From the NCBI GenBank assembly GCA_903813345.2, contig CAIIXF020000011.1, positions 29,380,166 to 29,444,165 on the forward strand: DNA of 64,000 nucleotides, read 5' to 3'. Positions 33,501 to 44,699 of the stretch are shown here, one piece after another. Positions within the stretch are counted from its first letter, which is position 1. Each line of letters starts with the position of its first letter. The notes below the pieces were generated by a model. It ran no database searches. It saw nothing but the letters and a program-made list of their open reading frames with translations, and had not been told where the DNA came from. A program made the translations under genes and the position numbers. Source of the DNA: Owenia fusiformis. Taxonomy: Eukaryota > Annelida > Polychaeta > Sabellida > Oweniidae.

Positions 33501-36500
33501 TTTTTCAATAAAATTCTCTTATTTGAACAATTTTCATCCAATTTACATAAAAATTGTTTTAAAATCTGTAGAAATGATCTCTGCCATCTATTTTACTAAA
33601 ATGAGCATCCCTTGATGTAAATGTATGAAGTGAAATGTCAAAAGCTGGCAAAAATAGAAATATTCTCTGGTTTCAAACGATTTTAGAGCCTGGGATTCAA
33701 GAGGCTAAAGTGATCCTCTGAGACAGATAAATTAAATATTGCAGATATTTATCAAGGGTACTAACTTTGTTGATGTGACCAGTTGTCCAAGGTCAATTAC
33801 ACCCCCAGTCCTCTTATCTTGTATGACTCCCTCTCTGTTCTCTTCCAATGTCTCCCTTTGAAAACAGCATGTATACAAATAGTTAACTCTAACATTAAAT
33901 AATTGCATAGATATTTGTAAATCATGTAAATGCATGAACTTTATGTTGTATCAATGTATTGTTTAACATATTTTCTCATATTTTGGAAAATCAAGTAAGC
34001 TTAAAATTGATTTTCTTTTTTTGATTTTTAAGACAAAGAGATAGTAGTGATTTTTATTGGGCCTATTATTATATCCTATTCAGCACTGAGGAAAATTGCC
34101 TTATGGATTCCCAAATTATGCTGTATGCCATTTCTTTATCATGATGGTATCTGGGATCATCCAAAAAGAGACAAACCTTTCAACTTGACAGGCCAGAGAT
34201 GTCTTCCAAGTAAATACAAACTGACAGGCCTCTCCTCCAGAGCTGGAAAAAAGAAGGAAATATTGGTCAGCTGTGCATAAATCTATAACAATGCAAGACA
34301 GAAATTAATCTTGCATGGGTCCTCAAGAACTTGCTACATCATGTCGATTAATGAAAAGCATTAGATTCGCATGTAGTTAAATCAGTCCCATCTATAATAT
34401 GATGCCTGCCGAGAGGAATAAAATAAGTTAGTAATTGAGCCTGTCCAGAACTTAGGCATACAATTGAATATGTCTTACAGGGGCGGATCCAGGATTTTCT
34501 GTTAGGGGGGGTGGGGCTTTTGATAATAACTCTGAGCGAAGTGAACCGTGTGAGTGAGCGCAGCGAACAATCATGAAAATAGGGGATCTGGGGGGTTCTT
34601 GCACTGCGTGCGCCCCCCACGCCCCCTCTAGATCCATTAATGTCTTAAATCTGTATGATACGTGAACTGAACTTAGTGTTCATTCTCAATATATTTCAGT
34701 AATACTAACCTTGGTTCAAATAATGGTCCTCCGACACTATTTGCACATGTGAACTTAATGGTAGTTTTCGCAGGCATATTGTCACTGCGACGTTTCTTGT
34801 GAGAACAGGCATTTGTTCCACCAGAATAACTAAGTAATATTGTCTTCCCATCATCTAGAAAAGAAGAATTTTTGAGTTTCTGTTATATATATATTCAATA
34901 TTTTACTCATGTGTTGCCCTATATTCAATTCAATAAAATTCTAAAATATTTAAGTATCATGCTGCAGTTGGTCATTAATCCAAATGCAATATGTCAGCAT
35001 CTGCCAGTTGTTACGAATGCTCAGCGCTGAACTCTTAATGAACACTTAACACCAATCGCCACTGTCCACAAAAAAATTTGGAGACTATAACAACATGTCA
35101 CCACTTGTGATGGTGACATAATGAAAAACCAAAAGCTCAATTACATGTACACTACATGTAGTATGTATTACACAGAAAGCAATGTTATTAGCACATAAAA
35201 TCATTCATCAATCAAGACCTTAGTTCCTTACCATCCATGCTGATTTTTTGAGTCGTCACTTTTCCAAGAGAATCTACAGTTTTCCCATCTGCTAATTTTC
35301 TACAAATGGCGGAGTCTGTTGAACAATCGCTGGAGCCTGGGCCCTTATGTACCCCTTCACATATGTTCAACCAGTACCTATACACACAAAAAAACATTAT
35401 TTATTTCTGATTAACTTAAAGCAAATAAATCTATCAAAGGTCTGTCTGGATACACTACATGTATATAGTAAGACTACACATTTCCCTGATATAATCAATG
35501 GAATGAAATAAAGAAATATTTTTATTACTTTATTTCATATTTTTCAATCAGCCATTCATCATGGGTAAAGTATTACAGTAGCACTCAAGATAAGGAACAA
35601 CCTGACAAACATCTAAATGAATAGAATGGAAAACCTTTAATAAGTCTTACAGTTTTAAATAGCAATACTGAAATTGCAATGGTATGAAACTCAAAAACCA
35701 GTGATTTCTTTTTGTACTATTTTCAATTATGTTAAAGGGAAGGTTTTAACAGAAGCAACATTTAGGGCAAAACATCCCATGAAGCGCCCTTTTGAAAATA
35801 ATTGTTTCTATTGATTAATATACACCCAACTAGAATAAACTCCTACTTGTTGTTATTCACATCTGTTAACTCCCAGCTACTTGTTGCCCTTGAGAGCAGA
35901 CTGAGATCAAATGTGTGTCCATTGTGACTGAACACACATTCAGCAGTTGCCGTTGGACACACAAGTGCGGTCTTCCATCTGAACACAACATGGCAAGCAG
36001 ATCTCTATAAATGTAAATATATCATTCATGAAATACTGTAAAATGTCCATTGTGTCTGAACACACACTCAGCAGTTGCCGTTGGACACACAAGTGCGGTC
36101 TTCCATCTGAACACAACATGGCAAGCAGATCTCTATAAATGTAAATATATCATTCATGAAATACTATCAAATGTGTGTCCATTGTGACTGAACACACATT
36201 CAGCAGTTGCCGTTGGACACACAAGTGCAGTCTTCCATCTGAACACAACATGGCAAGCAGATCTCTATAAATGTAAATATATCATTCATAAAATACTATC
36301 AAATGTGAGTCCATTGTGACTGAACACACACTCAGCAGTTACCGTTGGACACACAATTGCGGTCTTCCATCTGAACACAACATGGCAAGCAGATCTCTAT
36401 AAATTTAAATATATATCATTCATAAAATACTGTCAAAATGTGTGTCCATTGTGACTGATGACACACTCAGCAGTTGCCGTTGGACACACAAGTGCGGTCT

Positions 36501-39500
36501 TCCATCTGAACACAACATGGCAAGCAGATCTCTATAAATGTAAATATATCATTCATAAAATACTGTCAAATGTGTGTCCATTGTGACTGATCACACACTC
36601 AGCAGTTGCCGTTGGACACACAAGTGCGGTCTTCCATCTGAACACAACATGGCAAGCAGATCTCTATAAATGTAAATATATCATTCATAAAATACTGTCA
36701 AATGTGTGTCCATTGTGACTGATCACACACTCAGCAGTTGCCGTTGGACACACAAGTGCGGTCTTCCATCTGAACACAACATGGCAAGCAGATCTCTATA
36801 AATGTAAATATATCATTCATAAAATACTGTCAAATGTGTGTCCATTGTGACTGATCACACACTCAGCAGTTGCCGTTGGACACACAAGTGCGGTCTTCCA
36901 TCTGAACACAACATGGCAAGCAGATCTCTATAAATGTAAATATATCATTCATAAAATACTGTCAAATGTGTGTCCATTGTGACTGATCACACACTCAGCA
37001 GTTGCCGTTGGACACACAAGTGCGGTCTTCCATCTGAACACAACATGGCAAGCAGATCTCTATAAATGTAAATATATCATTCATAAAATACTGTCAAATG
37101 TGTGTCCATTGTGACTGATCACACACTCAGCAGTTGCCGTTGGACACACAAGTGCGGTCTTCCATCTGAACACAACATGGCAAGCAGATCTCTATAAATG
37201 TAAATATATCATTCATAAAATACTGTCAAATGTGATTCTGAAGACTACTTAAAAAGTACTTCCTTTTTAACACCAAGAATATAAACATGCATCAAAATGA
37301 TAAAACAAAAATTATGTGCAAACATGATTTCATCTTGAATTCTTGATCTTTCCTAGATAGACCAGATGAAGTTATCTGGTTATACAACTTAGACATTTAA
37401 CATAGAGTTTACTTTATTAAAGGCTTACATGCGGAGATTCAGTTCAACATGCCAAAAAAGTCACACCACCATAGTTTGCATTCAAAAGCATGGAGTTTTA
37501 CTCCTCAGATTAATTGTATCACTAATAAGGCATTAACATGAAAAATGTAACCACCTGACATTTGTTACAGATGCCAAACATCGAACACCAACTACCGACT
37601 GTTGCCACAAAAAGTTGGAGACTATAACAATATGTCACCATTTGTGGTGGTGACATCAAAATGTTGAATCTGACATTGATTTGCATCACTTACTAGAAAT
37701 ACTTCTGGTTTTCCTTTGCCTCCATTTTCTGCATTGTGGTTGCATTCAAATTTGATCTGGGAGGAAGCCTTACCATCTCCTAAAAATATCGAACATCAAT
37801 AAACATCACATCTTTATTTTTTGAATTACAGTGGCGCAACTAATGATAGAGTCCTAACAAACATTCTACATTTACAGCAAATGATGACGAACACATTAGA
37901 TTTAAGTTCAATATGCAAAACAGTTTTTGCATATCAGAAAGAGAACCAAAATGTTTATTACAGTATAATTAAACTTTTCTTTATTAATGTTGATTAATTC
38001 TAATTTTATTATGCACAATCCACATGTATCTACAGAGTGCAGTGTTCTCCCCAGGATTTTTTCGAGAGTAAAGGAGCAAAATTCTCATTTTCACAATTCA
38101 GACCGAAATTGGTCAAAACATGCCCATTTTTATTGATTTTTCTCATTTTCAAGTGGGTGCGAAATGTTTTGAATTTTTAGGTGGGTGCAAGCCTGTTTTT
38201 AAAAACTCAGGTGGATACTGCACCCACTTGCTTTAATGCTGGGGAGATCAATGGAGTGACTCTTAGAATCCATGTAAACTGAACATTTTCCTCTTCGACC
38301 AAAAGTAGTCAATTATGTTTGTAGGCTTATGTAGGTTTCAAAACTGATATGCAGTAAATCTGTCTAATCGGAACACAACGGGGACTGGCCAAAAATGTTC
38401 CGATTAGCAGGTGTTCACATTTAAATTTTTCAACATATTAGTCAATGGGAGAATACAGAACTGGGACATGAAAAAAGAGTTCACATATTTTTAACATAGA
38501 TAGTAAATGTGGGAATACGAAACTGGAAGATGAAAAACTGTTCACGCTGAAAGGTGTTCAGATTGGAAAGGTGTTCTTATATACATGTTCAAATATATAT
38601 TGATAAATTCTGTCCCTAAAAATATAATGACACATTTATCATAACTTACCACTGCTTGTACAAGGTGCACCATTTTTGTAGGTCAAGGTCAAAATCTCAT
38701 CACTAAGGTCAAAGGTCGCCGCAGAGGATTCACCAAATGATGTTTCCTGATCAAGTTTGTTCGAATGACAGACTCCAGCTGTTTTACATTCTTTACTTTT
38801 AGATTGGGTGACGGCTGCACAAACGTTGATGTAGAATTTATTGTCATTATCAGGATACTGAAAAACAATGTTTGCATTGAAACAACAAATACATTCCATG
38901 GATAAATTGTCATCTCATTTTACAGATCATTTGGAAGTACAGATATTTTTTGATTTGACTTCACAAAATCGCTTGAAGAATATAAGATTAAAAGAATAAA
39001 TACCTGTTTATCTTCCTGACACAATACTTGGTGAGAAAAATATATTGAAATTTCTGAAAATCAACATATAGCAATTCACAAATTCATAATAAAAATATTC
39101 CTTTAAAACTAAATGTCCATACCTGATAACCTGCTGAAGATTTCAAAGATGAGAGATCATATGTATGTTTTGTACGACTATCATAGAATTTACAATCATT
39201 TGTCACTTCAGTTGGCTTGGTCTCTGTACAGACAACATTTGTCTTCCATTGGAATCTATATTCACAGTTCTCAGAGATCAACTCCAGCACTGGATCACCC
39301 TGTAAAACACAGTACAACTCATGTATACTAGATAAGTAGATCACCCTGTATTAGAACAGAAAGATAACCACTCATGAAAATATACTACAGAACTGGATCA
39401 CCCTGTATTAAAACAAAAATAGTACCATTCATAGAAGTATACTACAGAACTGGATCACATGAATTAAAACAGAAATAGTACCCCTCATGGAAGCATACGA

Positions 39501-41945
39501 CAGAAGTGGATCACCCTATGTTAAAACAGAAACAGTACCACTCATTAAAGTATACTACAGAAGTGGATCACCCTGTATTAAAACAGAAACAGTACCCCTC
39601 ATGGAAGCATACGACAGAAGTGGATCACCCTGTATTAAAATAGAAATAGTACCATTAATAGAAGTATACCATAGAAGTGGATCACAATGTATTAAAACAG
39701 AAACAGTACCACTCATTAAAGTATACTACAGAAGTGGATCACAATTTATTAAAACAGAAACAGTACCACCCATTAAAGTATACTACAGAAGTGGATCACA
39801 ATGTATTAAAACAGAAACAGTACCACCCATTAAAGTATACTACAGAAGTGGATCACCCTGTATTAAAACAGAAACAGTACCACTCATTAAGGTATACTAC
39901 AGAAGTGGATCACCCTGTATTAAAATAGAAATAGTACCATTAATAGAAGTATACCATAGAAGTGGATCACCCTGTATTAAAACAGAAACAGAACCACTCA
40001 TTACGGTATACTGCAGAAGTGGATCACCCTGTATTAAAACAGAAACAGTATCACTCAATAAAGTATACTACAGAACTGGATCACATGTATTAAAACAGAA
40101 ACAGTACCACTCATTAAAGTATACTACAGAACTGGATCACATATATTAAAACAGAAACAGTACCACTCATTAAAGTATACTACAGAAGTGGATCACCCTG
40201 TATTAAAATAGAAACAGTACCATTAATAGAAGTATACCATAGAAGTGGATCACCCTGTATTAAAACAGAAACAGTACCACTCATTAAAGTATACTACAGA
40301 ACTGGATCACATGTATTAAAACAGAAACAGTACCACTCATTAAAGTATACTACAGAAGTGGATCACCCTGTATTAAAATAGAAACAGTACCATTAATAGA
40401 AGTATACCATAGAAGTGGATCACCCTGTATTAAAACAGAAACAGAACCACTCATTACGGTATACTACAGAAGTGGATCACCCTGTATTAAAACAGAAACA
40501 GTATCACTCAATAAAGTATACTACAGAAGTGGATCACCCTGTATTAAAACAGAAACAGTACCACTCATTTAAGTATACTACAGAAGTGGATCACCCTGTA
40601 TTAAAATAGAAACAGTACCATTAATAGAAGTATACCATAGAAGTGGATCACAATGTATTAAAACAGAAACAGTACCACTCATTAAAGTATACTACATAAG
40701 TGGATCACCCTGTAAAATCATGGTAAAATTGTACTTGTATTTGATAAAGATTGATTGCTGGCCATAAACACACTCTAAAAATATGAAAATCAGGGAATCT
40801 ACAAAATGTGAAACTTCACTCGTACATCTTCAATCACTACAACCAAATTTGATTTCTTCTATTGAATTTCTACTCACCAATTGTGGTCCTGGATCACAAA
40901 CAAACACAATCTTTGATGTCGCATTGACCTCTGGGTGCTTCTCACATTTAGTTCCGTGATCATACACCAAGGTCACTCTCCCTGTGGATTTATCAATGTA
41001 AGGAGCATTGTGCACATGGCCAAGACTCTGAAAAGTAAAAATATGTAAATTCTAGTTAAAACTCCATGGGAAAAAAAGTGGATCAGTAGAGTAGTTAAAA
41101 TCATTCAAAACAAGATTCTAAAATATAAAAAAAATATGAAAACCATACATTATTGCTTTAATCAAAAAAATTACAGCTGCGACGACTTTATTGATTTGGA
41201 GGGAATTTTAAAGTGCATGGCCAATATATGCCTTTGATTAAATTAAATTTGAATTTTTTCTTTATTGATCATTGTATTTGTTCTGATTAAATATCTATAG
41301 CAATACCATCTTCAAAACATCAATATAATGTGAATGAAACATATAGTACTTTTTAACCTACCTTAGGGAGCTCCCCTTGTGTAACTTTACATGCTGATGC
41401 TTGAGGTGGGCAGAGAGTACCTTCTATAGGGTTAAGAGGTCTAAAACACAAACAAATACATATGTTCAACAAAAAACGAATATCAAACTGTCTAAGATTT
41501 AATTTGTACAGCAATGCACTTTAATCTATTATTCAGCTATTCAAAATTCAATAAAAATGTCTGTGTAGCAGTTGCTAATTAAATGACAGATTTGATGGGA
41601 ATTAGATACAATCAAGGTATTCTATGGTGTTCCAGGGTCAAAATATCAATAGTTTTAATTGGCATTTACTTTATTAAAGCAGGGATAAATGCCACCTTCA
41701 CTGGGCAACAAACACTGTTTCGGCAATATTCTCCTGAGACGGAGAACACTTATTCTTCTTTAAAATACTTTCATGAGATTTTTTTTCAAACTACCAAATG
41801 AACAGTACCTGCATATGTTAATGTAGTATGCCGCATTATCATTGGTGCCTGAAGTCAAAGATTGCAGTGCAGTGTGGTAACCAGTTGATTTAATTAGTGG
41901 CGAGAGATCAATTGTGGACGTTCCATTCTCTACAACACATCTCAC
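30230..41945 (-). CDS. IGF2R: Cation-independent mannose-6-phosphate receptor homologue, C-terminal 17 exons (partial)
   Basis: Exons from 5': 41945-41809, 41440-41362, 41027-40878, 39299-39123, 38857-38650, 37779-37694, 36004-35847, 35377-35232, 34854-34710, 34242-34177, 33855-33766, 33247-33048, 32346-32237, 31908-31820, 31325-31149, 30806-30746, 30502-30230. They sum to 2352 nt (783 residues plus stop) with matching phases throughout. Four MRH repeats follow one another, each ending in a C-x-(Y/F/V)-x-F-x-W-x-T-x-x-x-C-type strand (NCEYRFQW, ACHVVFRW, ACQFVFTW, ECEYMFDW). They correspond in position to domains 12-15 of the vertebrate receptor. A Gly/Pro linker, a membrane span (about fragment residues 646-667) and a 116-residue tail follow. 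The protein would carry lysosomal enzymes from Golgi to endosome. The IGF2-binding domain 11 and the N-terminus are outside the window. Confidence 0.92.
30746..30806 (-). CDS. IGF2R: Receptor tail exon with YxxPhi signal at its junction
   Basis: This 61-nt exon (phase 2 to 0) is Arg-rich and ends Y-R-Y-S-N. With the leucine opening the next exon it makes Y-S-N-L, a tyrosine sorting signal placed like Y-K-Y-S-K-V in the vertebrate tail. The acceptor is atttttag and the donor is AAT|gtaagt. Confidence 0.85.
31149..31325 (-). CDS. IGF2R: Receptor transmembrane exon
   Basis: A Gly/Pro/Asn-rich stalk is followed by a span of about 22 apolar residues (STIVAIVAVFGSVVFLCLLA and two more) and a basic stop-transfer H-K-K-D-R. 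This gives type I topology: MRH repeats in the lumen, tail in the cytoplasm. Phase is 2 in and 2 out. Confidence 0.9.
31820..33855 (-). CDS. IGF2R: Receptor MRH repeat 4 (last luminal domain)
   Basis: Exons 33855-33766, 33247-33048, 32346-32237 and 31908-31820. Residues at the places used for mannose-6-phosphate binding in active MRH domains are all present: Gln after the cysteine in V-I-C-Q, Arg in D-S-R-V-K-T, and Glu and Tyr in E-C-E-Y. The other three repeats in the window each lack at least two. This repeat corresponds to vertebrate domain 15. Confidence 0.8.
32187..32221. repeat. (AATAT)n microsatellite
   Basis: Seven copies of a 5-bp unit stand in a receptor intron, 16 bp beyond the donor side of exon 32237-32346. 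Confidence 0.9.
34177..34242 (-). CDS. IGF2R: Receptor 66-nt exon, MRH repeat 3 end
   Basis: This exon is hidden in no long open frame. It was found because repeat 3 lacked its tryptophan strand. The acceptor is 'ctttttttccag', the donor GAAAG|gtttgt (a weaker gtttgt donor), and the phase is 2-2. It codes for S-S-G-G-E-A-C-Q-F-V-F-T-W-K-T-S-L-A-C. Skipping keeps frame but would remove two cysteines and the core strand of the repeat. Confidence 0.85.
34478..34639. mobile_element. hAT-type MITE, 8-bp target duplication
   Basis: The left end CAGGGGCGGATCCAG and a diverged right end (ctagatccatta) are flanked by ATGTCTTA on both sides (34470-34477 and 34640-34647). The 162-bp element is GC-rich against its AT-rich surroundings and lies in a receptor intron between 34242 and 34710. 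Confidence 0.75.
35020..35116 (-). mobile_element. Reduced gtggtgacat-ended element, minus orientation
   Basis: 'ggagactataacaacatgtcaccacttgtgatggtgacat' is the complement of the left-end hairpin block of the 23-kb element. The core is missing. Confidence 0.55.
35847..36004 (-). CDS. IGF2R: Receptor exon, MRH repeats 2-3 junction (seed of a tandem array)
   Basis: 158 nt, phase 0 to 2. It codes for R-S-A-C-H-V-V-F-R-W-K-T-A-L-V-C, the last strand of repeat 2, and the start of repeat 3 (F-D-L-S-L-L). Its acceptor and first 98 nt are reproduced nine times in the intron upstream of it. Confidence 0.9.
35907..37233 (-). repeat. Ten-copy array of a receptor exon fragment with its splice acceptor
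   Basis: The unit is about 132 bp (35907 to about 37233). The first copy is the real exon's acceptor half; nine more follow. Every unit keeps 'ttatag|AGATCTGCTTG' and about 100 nt of exon sequence, then breaks off before the exon's end and donor. The units are over 95% alike by eye, most differing at single bases, so the expansion is recent. Confidence 0.92.
37525..37660 (-). mobile_element. Coreless copy of the gtggtgacat-ended element, minus orientation
   Basis: It runs from 'aaggcattaacatg' (complement of the 23-kb element's right edge) through 'gtaaccacctgacat' to the hairpin 'gtcaccatttgtggtggtgac'. It is about 135 bp, consistent with complete loss of the satellite core. Confidence 0.65.
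38040..38250. mobile_element. MITE-like element with CAGTGTTCTCCCC ends
   Basis: CAGTGTTCTCCCCAGG and the complement of TGATCTCCCCAGC stand about 210 bp apart. The flanks ACAGAGTG and ATGGAGTG match at 6 of 8 bases, suggesting a decayed 8-bp hAT duplication. Confidence 0.4.
38650..39299 (-). CDS. IGF2R: Receptor exons of MRH repeat 2
   Basis: Exons 39299-39123 (phase 0-0) and 38857-38650 (0-1) give the end of repeat 1 (N-C-E-Y-R-F-Q-W) and the N-terminal and middle strands of repeat 2 (Y-D-L-S-S-L; F-Y-I-N-V-C; A-G-V-C-H). A His follows the cysteine where sugar-binding domains have Gln, so this repeat probably does not bind mannose-6-phosphate. Confidence 0.88.
39299..40711 (-). repeat. Minisatellite of a receptor splice acceptor, about 24 copies
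   Basis: The unit is about 57 bp. It begins at the acceptor edge of exon 39123-39299. On the minus strand each unit reads a pyrimidine-rich 'ctgttttaatacag|GGTGATCCA', matching the true acceptor and the first nine exon bases, then continues CTTCTGTAG. Because the unit is a multiple of three with no stop on the plus strand, a spurious 220-codon plus-strand frame (39487-40149) runs through it. Confidence 0.93.
40878..41945 (-). CDS. IGF2R: Receptor exons of MRH repeat 1 (partial)
   Basis: Exons 41945-41809 (phase 0-2), 41440-41362 (2-0) and 41027-40878 (0-0). They carry the I-D-L-S-P-L, Y-Y-I-N-I-C, A-C-K and L-V-Y-D-H-G-x-x-C strands of an MRH repeat. Lys after the cysteine and no matching Arg argue against a sugar site. 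The first of these exons has a second copy at 63228-63364. Confidence 0.88.
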
Positions 41946-42660
41946 CTATAGCAGAGAAATACATATTTAGAATTTCAGACCATCTATCTCCTAATGGTCA
42001 TGTACACTTCCTTACTACATTTTGATAGAAAATCCTCTCTTTCCAGGTCCAAGCTGAAACAGAATGGGTTAGTCTTGGACTGAAGATGTTTTTTGTGTTC
42101 CCAAAGCTGTCATAATGTCAATATCACATTTGTTATTCAAGGTACGGTAAATACTATCACAATGGTTCAGCTTGGTATTGGAGACCAGCTTATTTGTAGG
42201 TTGTACACAGAAAATAAGAGTGATCCCTCAGTCATGCAAAGTAAACATTAAAGTTTGAGGTCTGTCATGGAAGATTACACCTCAGTCACATTTGCTTTGT
42301 GCCCTTTGTGGCCATGTGCCCTAACATTTCTATGGCCAACAGCAATTGTAGCAGTCACAAATGCTAGAGTGACTACATAGTGACCACAAATAGTAATCTC
42401 TGTCTTTTCCTTGTTGATTTTCAATCCTGATATCTAACTAAATGTATTTGAATTTGTGGACACTGCCAAAAAACACATGGTTGCTGTAAGGCCTTAATTA
42501 AATAATAAAAATCTAATACAGTTACTATGTGTAATAATTCCGTGGCGACCATACAGGTCAGAAAAATAGGCATATGCTGTAGGGTGACCTTGAGTTAAAT
42601 GCAGATTTCTGTGGTTGTAGCAGGTATTTTCTCAATTGTAGGAAACTTCAGCCGGAATAG

Positions 42661-44385
42661 ACCAACCATTGAGCAAAGCACTGAAGCATTAACAATCTTA
42701 CAATGTCAACAATGAAGGTTAAGTTCAATCATGCAAAGTGAATATTAAAGGTCAGTCAATGAAGGTTAACATTACAGGTCAAGGTCATTCATGCCTGTGC
42801 ATGAGACAAGCCCATGTTTATTCACAGCCTGTCAATGGAAGATGAGATAAAATTATGGCAACAAAACACACAACTTTACAAAATAGTTTTTCAATGTACC
42901 ACTGTATTTCAAGTTTAAGTTTATTTCAAATCAGTTTAAATGTACAGTACTCTGTAATACAATTCCAACATGTTCTATGAATTATATTAGGGATTGGTTG
43001 TGTCATATATGACTGTGCAATGACAGCTAGTCTGAGTATTTAACCTATTGTGTGTCACAAAGATTCCAAACCTAAAGATCACAACTGATTTGCAGACCAG
43101 TTACCATGTTAAGACATTCAGGCCTGTCAACTGTCCCGCAATTTGCGTATTTGTCACGCATTTGCTGAAGAATTTGAAGTCACGCCAGTTATTTTTGCGT
43201 GACAGAAAATGTCACGCAAATACGCATTTTACCTGGTAATTGTCAAGCAAAAATATTTCTGTAGAATTTATAAAAAAGATCGTCTGCACAGCAAAAATAC
43301 GAACGGCGGAAAAAAAATGTACGCATTTCGTTCGGACTTTTCACGCGAATTACGTACTGTAGATTGGGTTAATTTGGCGCCCGCTTTAATTTGGCGAATT
43401 TGGCGAAATTGAAATATTCGCCAATATAAATCTTCGCCAAAATTTAGAATGAATCCCCGGGAATTATCTAGAGTATTTCGTCCAGTGTATTTAGGTCACT
43501 TCCGGTTTAGTTTTTTCCAAAAATATGAAAAAATGTCTCTCATAAATTGGCTCAGAACTGGTCAGTCACTCATTAATACTCAGGGAAAACTAGAAAGGAA
43601 AAGCGAGGTATATTAGCAGCATCAATCGAGGTGCAAAATGTAAAGGATGATCTCACAAAAATGTACAAACGTGGTGAATATCGCCAGTGGTCCTCAAAAG
43701 AAAAAACGAACATACAGCCAAACATGCCCATTTACATGGTAATTCGCAAACAGCACGTAAGTTTAACATTGCATTAACATTTTTTGCATATCCGCCAAAT
43801 TAAATAGCCGCCAATATGCCAAAAATGGCAAAATCGCCAAATTAAGTAGCGCCAAATTAACCCAATCTACAGTATATGTCACGCATTCTGTTCGAAATTT
43901 TTCGTACCTACCCCCCCCCCCCCCAAGACCAACCATTGAGCAAAGCACTGAAGCATTAACAATCTTACAATGTCAACAATGAAGGTTAAGTTCAATCATG
44001 CAAAGTGAATATTAAAGGTCAGTCAATGAAGGTTAACATTACAGGTCAAGGTCATTCATGCCTGTGCATGAGACAAGCCCATGTTTATTCACAGCCTGTC
44101 AATGGAAGATGAGATAAAATTATGGCAACAAAACACACAACTTTACAAAATAGTTTTTCAATGTACCACTGTATTTCAAGTTTAAGTTTATTTCAAATCA
44201 GTTTAAATGTACAGTACTCTGTAATACAATTCCAACATGTTCTATGAATTATATTAGGGATTGGTTGTGTCATATATGACTGTGCAATGACAGCTAGTCT
44301 GAGTATTTAACCTATTGTGTGTCACAAAGATTCCAAACCTAAAGATCACAACTGATTTGCAGACCAGTTACCATGTTAAGACATA
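42661..44385. repeat. 1267-bp tandem duplication
   Basis: The segment starting 'accaaccattgagcaaagc' at 42661 is repeated from 43928, including the left part of a CAGGCCTG MITE in each copy. The first copy ends in the MITE's C run at 43911-43924. A third, untandemised homologue lies at 63434-63910. Confidence 0.9.
43357..43872. mobile_element. TA-flanked MITE nested in another MITE
   Basis: The ends are CTGTAGATTGGGTTAATT and its complement, with TA at 43355-43356 and 43873-43874. The arms go on with several 'ttggcgaa' blocks. The tandem sister copy reads straight through the site (acgtatatgtc at 44624-44634), giving the exact empty site. This is a mariner-type target. A related but distinct element is at 51408-51808. 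Confidence 0.92.
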
Positions 44386-44658
44386 CAGGCCTGTCAACTG
44401 TCCCGCAATTTGCGTATTTGTCACGCATTTGCTGAAGAATTTGAAGTCACGCCAGTTATTTTTGCGTGACAGAAAATGTCACGCAAATACGCATTTTACC
44501 TGGTAATTGTCAAGCAAAAATATTTCTGTAGAATTTATAAAAAAGATCGTCTGCACAGCAAAAATACGAACGGCGGAAAAAAAATGTACGCATTTCGTTC
44601 GGACTTTTCACGCGAATTACGTATATGTCACGCATTCTGTTCGAAATTTTTCGTACCT

Positions 44659-44699
<41 letters not shown>

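Noticed and set aside
34047-34280. 77-codon plus-strand frame
   Set aside because: It overlaps the minus-strand receptor exon 34177-34242 and its splice signals, and its translation has no family features.
39487-40149. 220-codon plus-strand open frame, repeats of R-S-G-S-P-C-I-K-T-E-T-V
   Set aside because: It is the reverse side of the 57-bp splice-acceptor minisatellite. The unit length is a multiple of three, which keeps a frame open by chance. No start context or splice structure.
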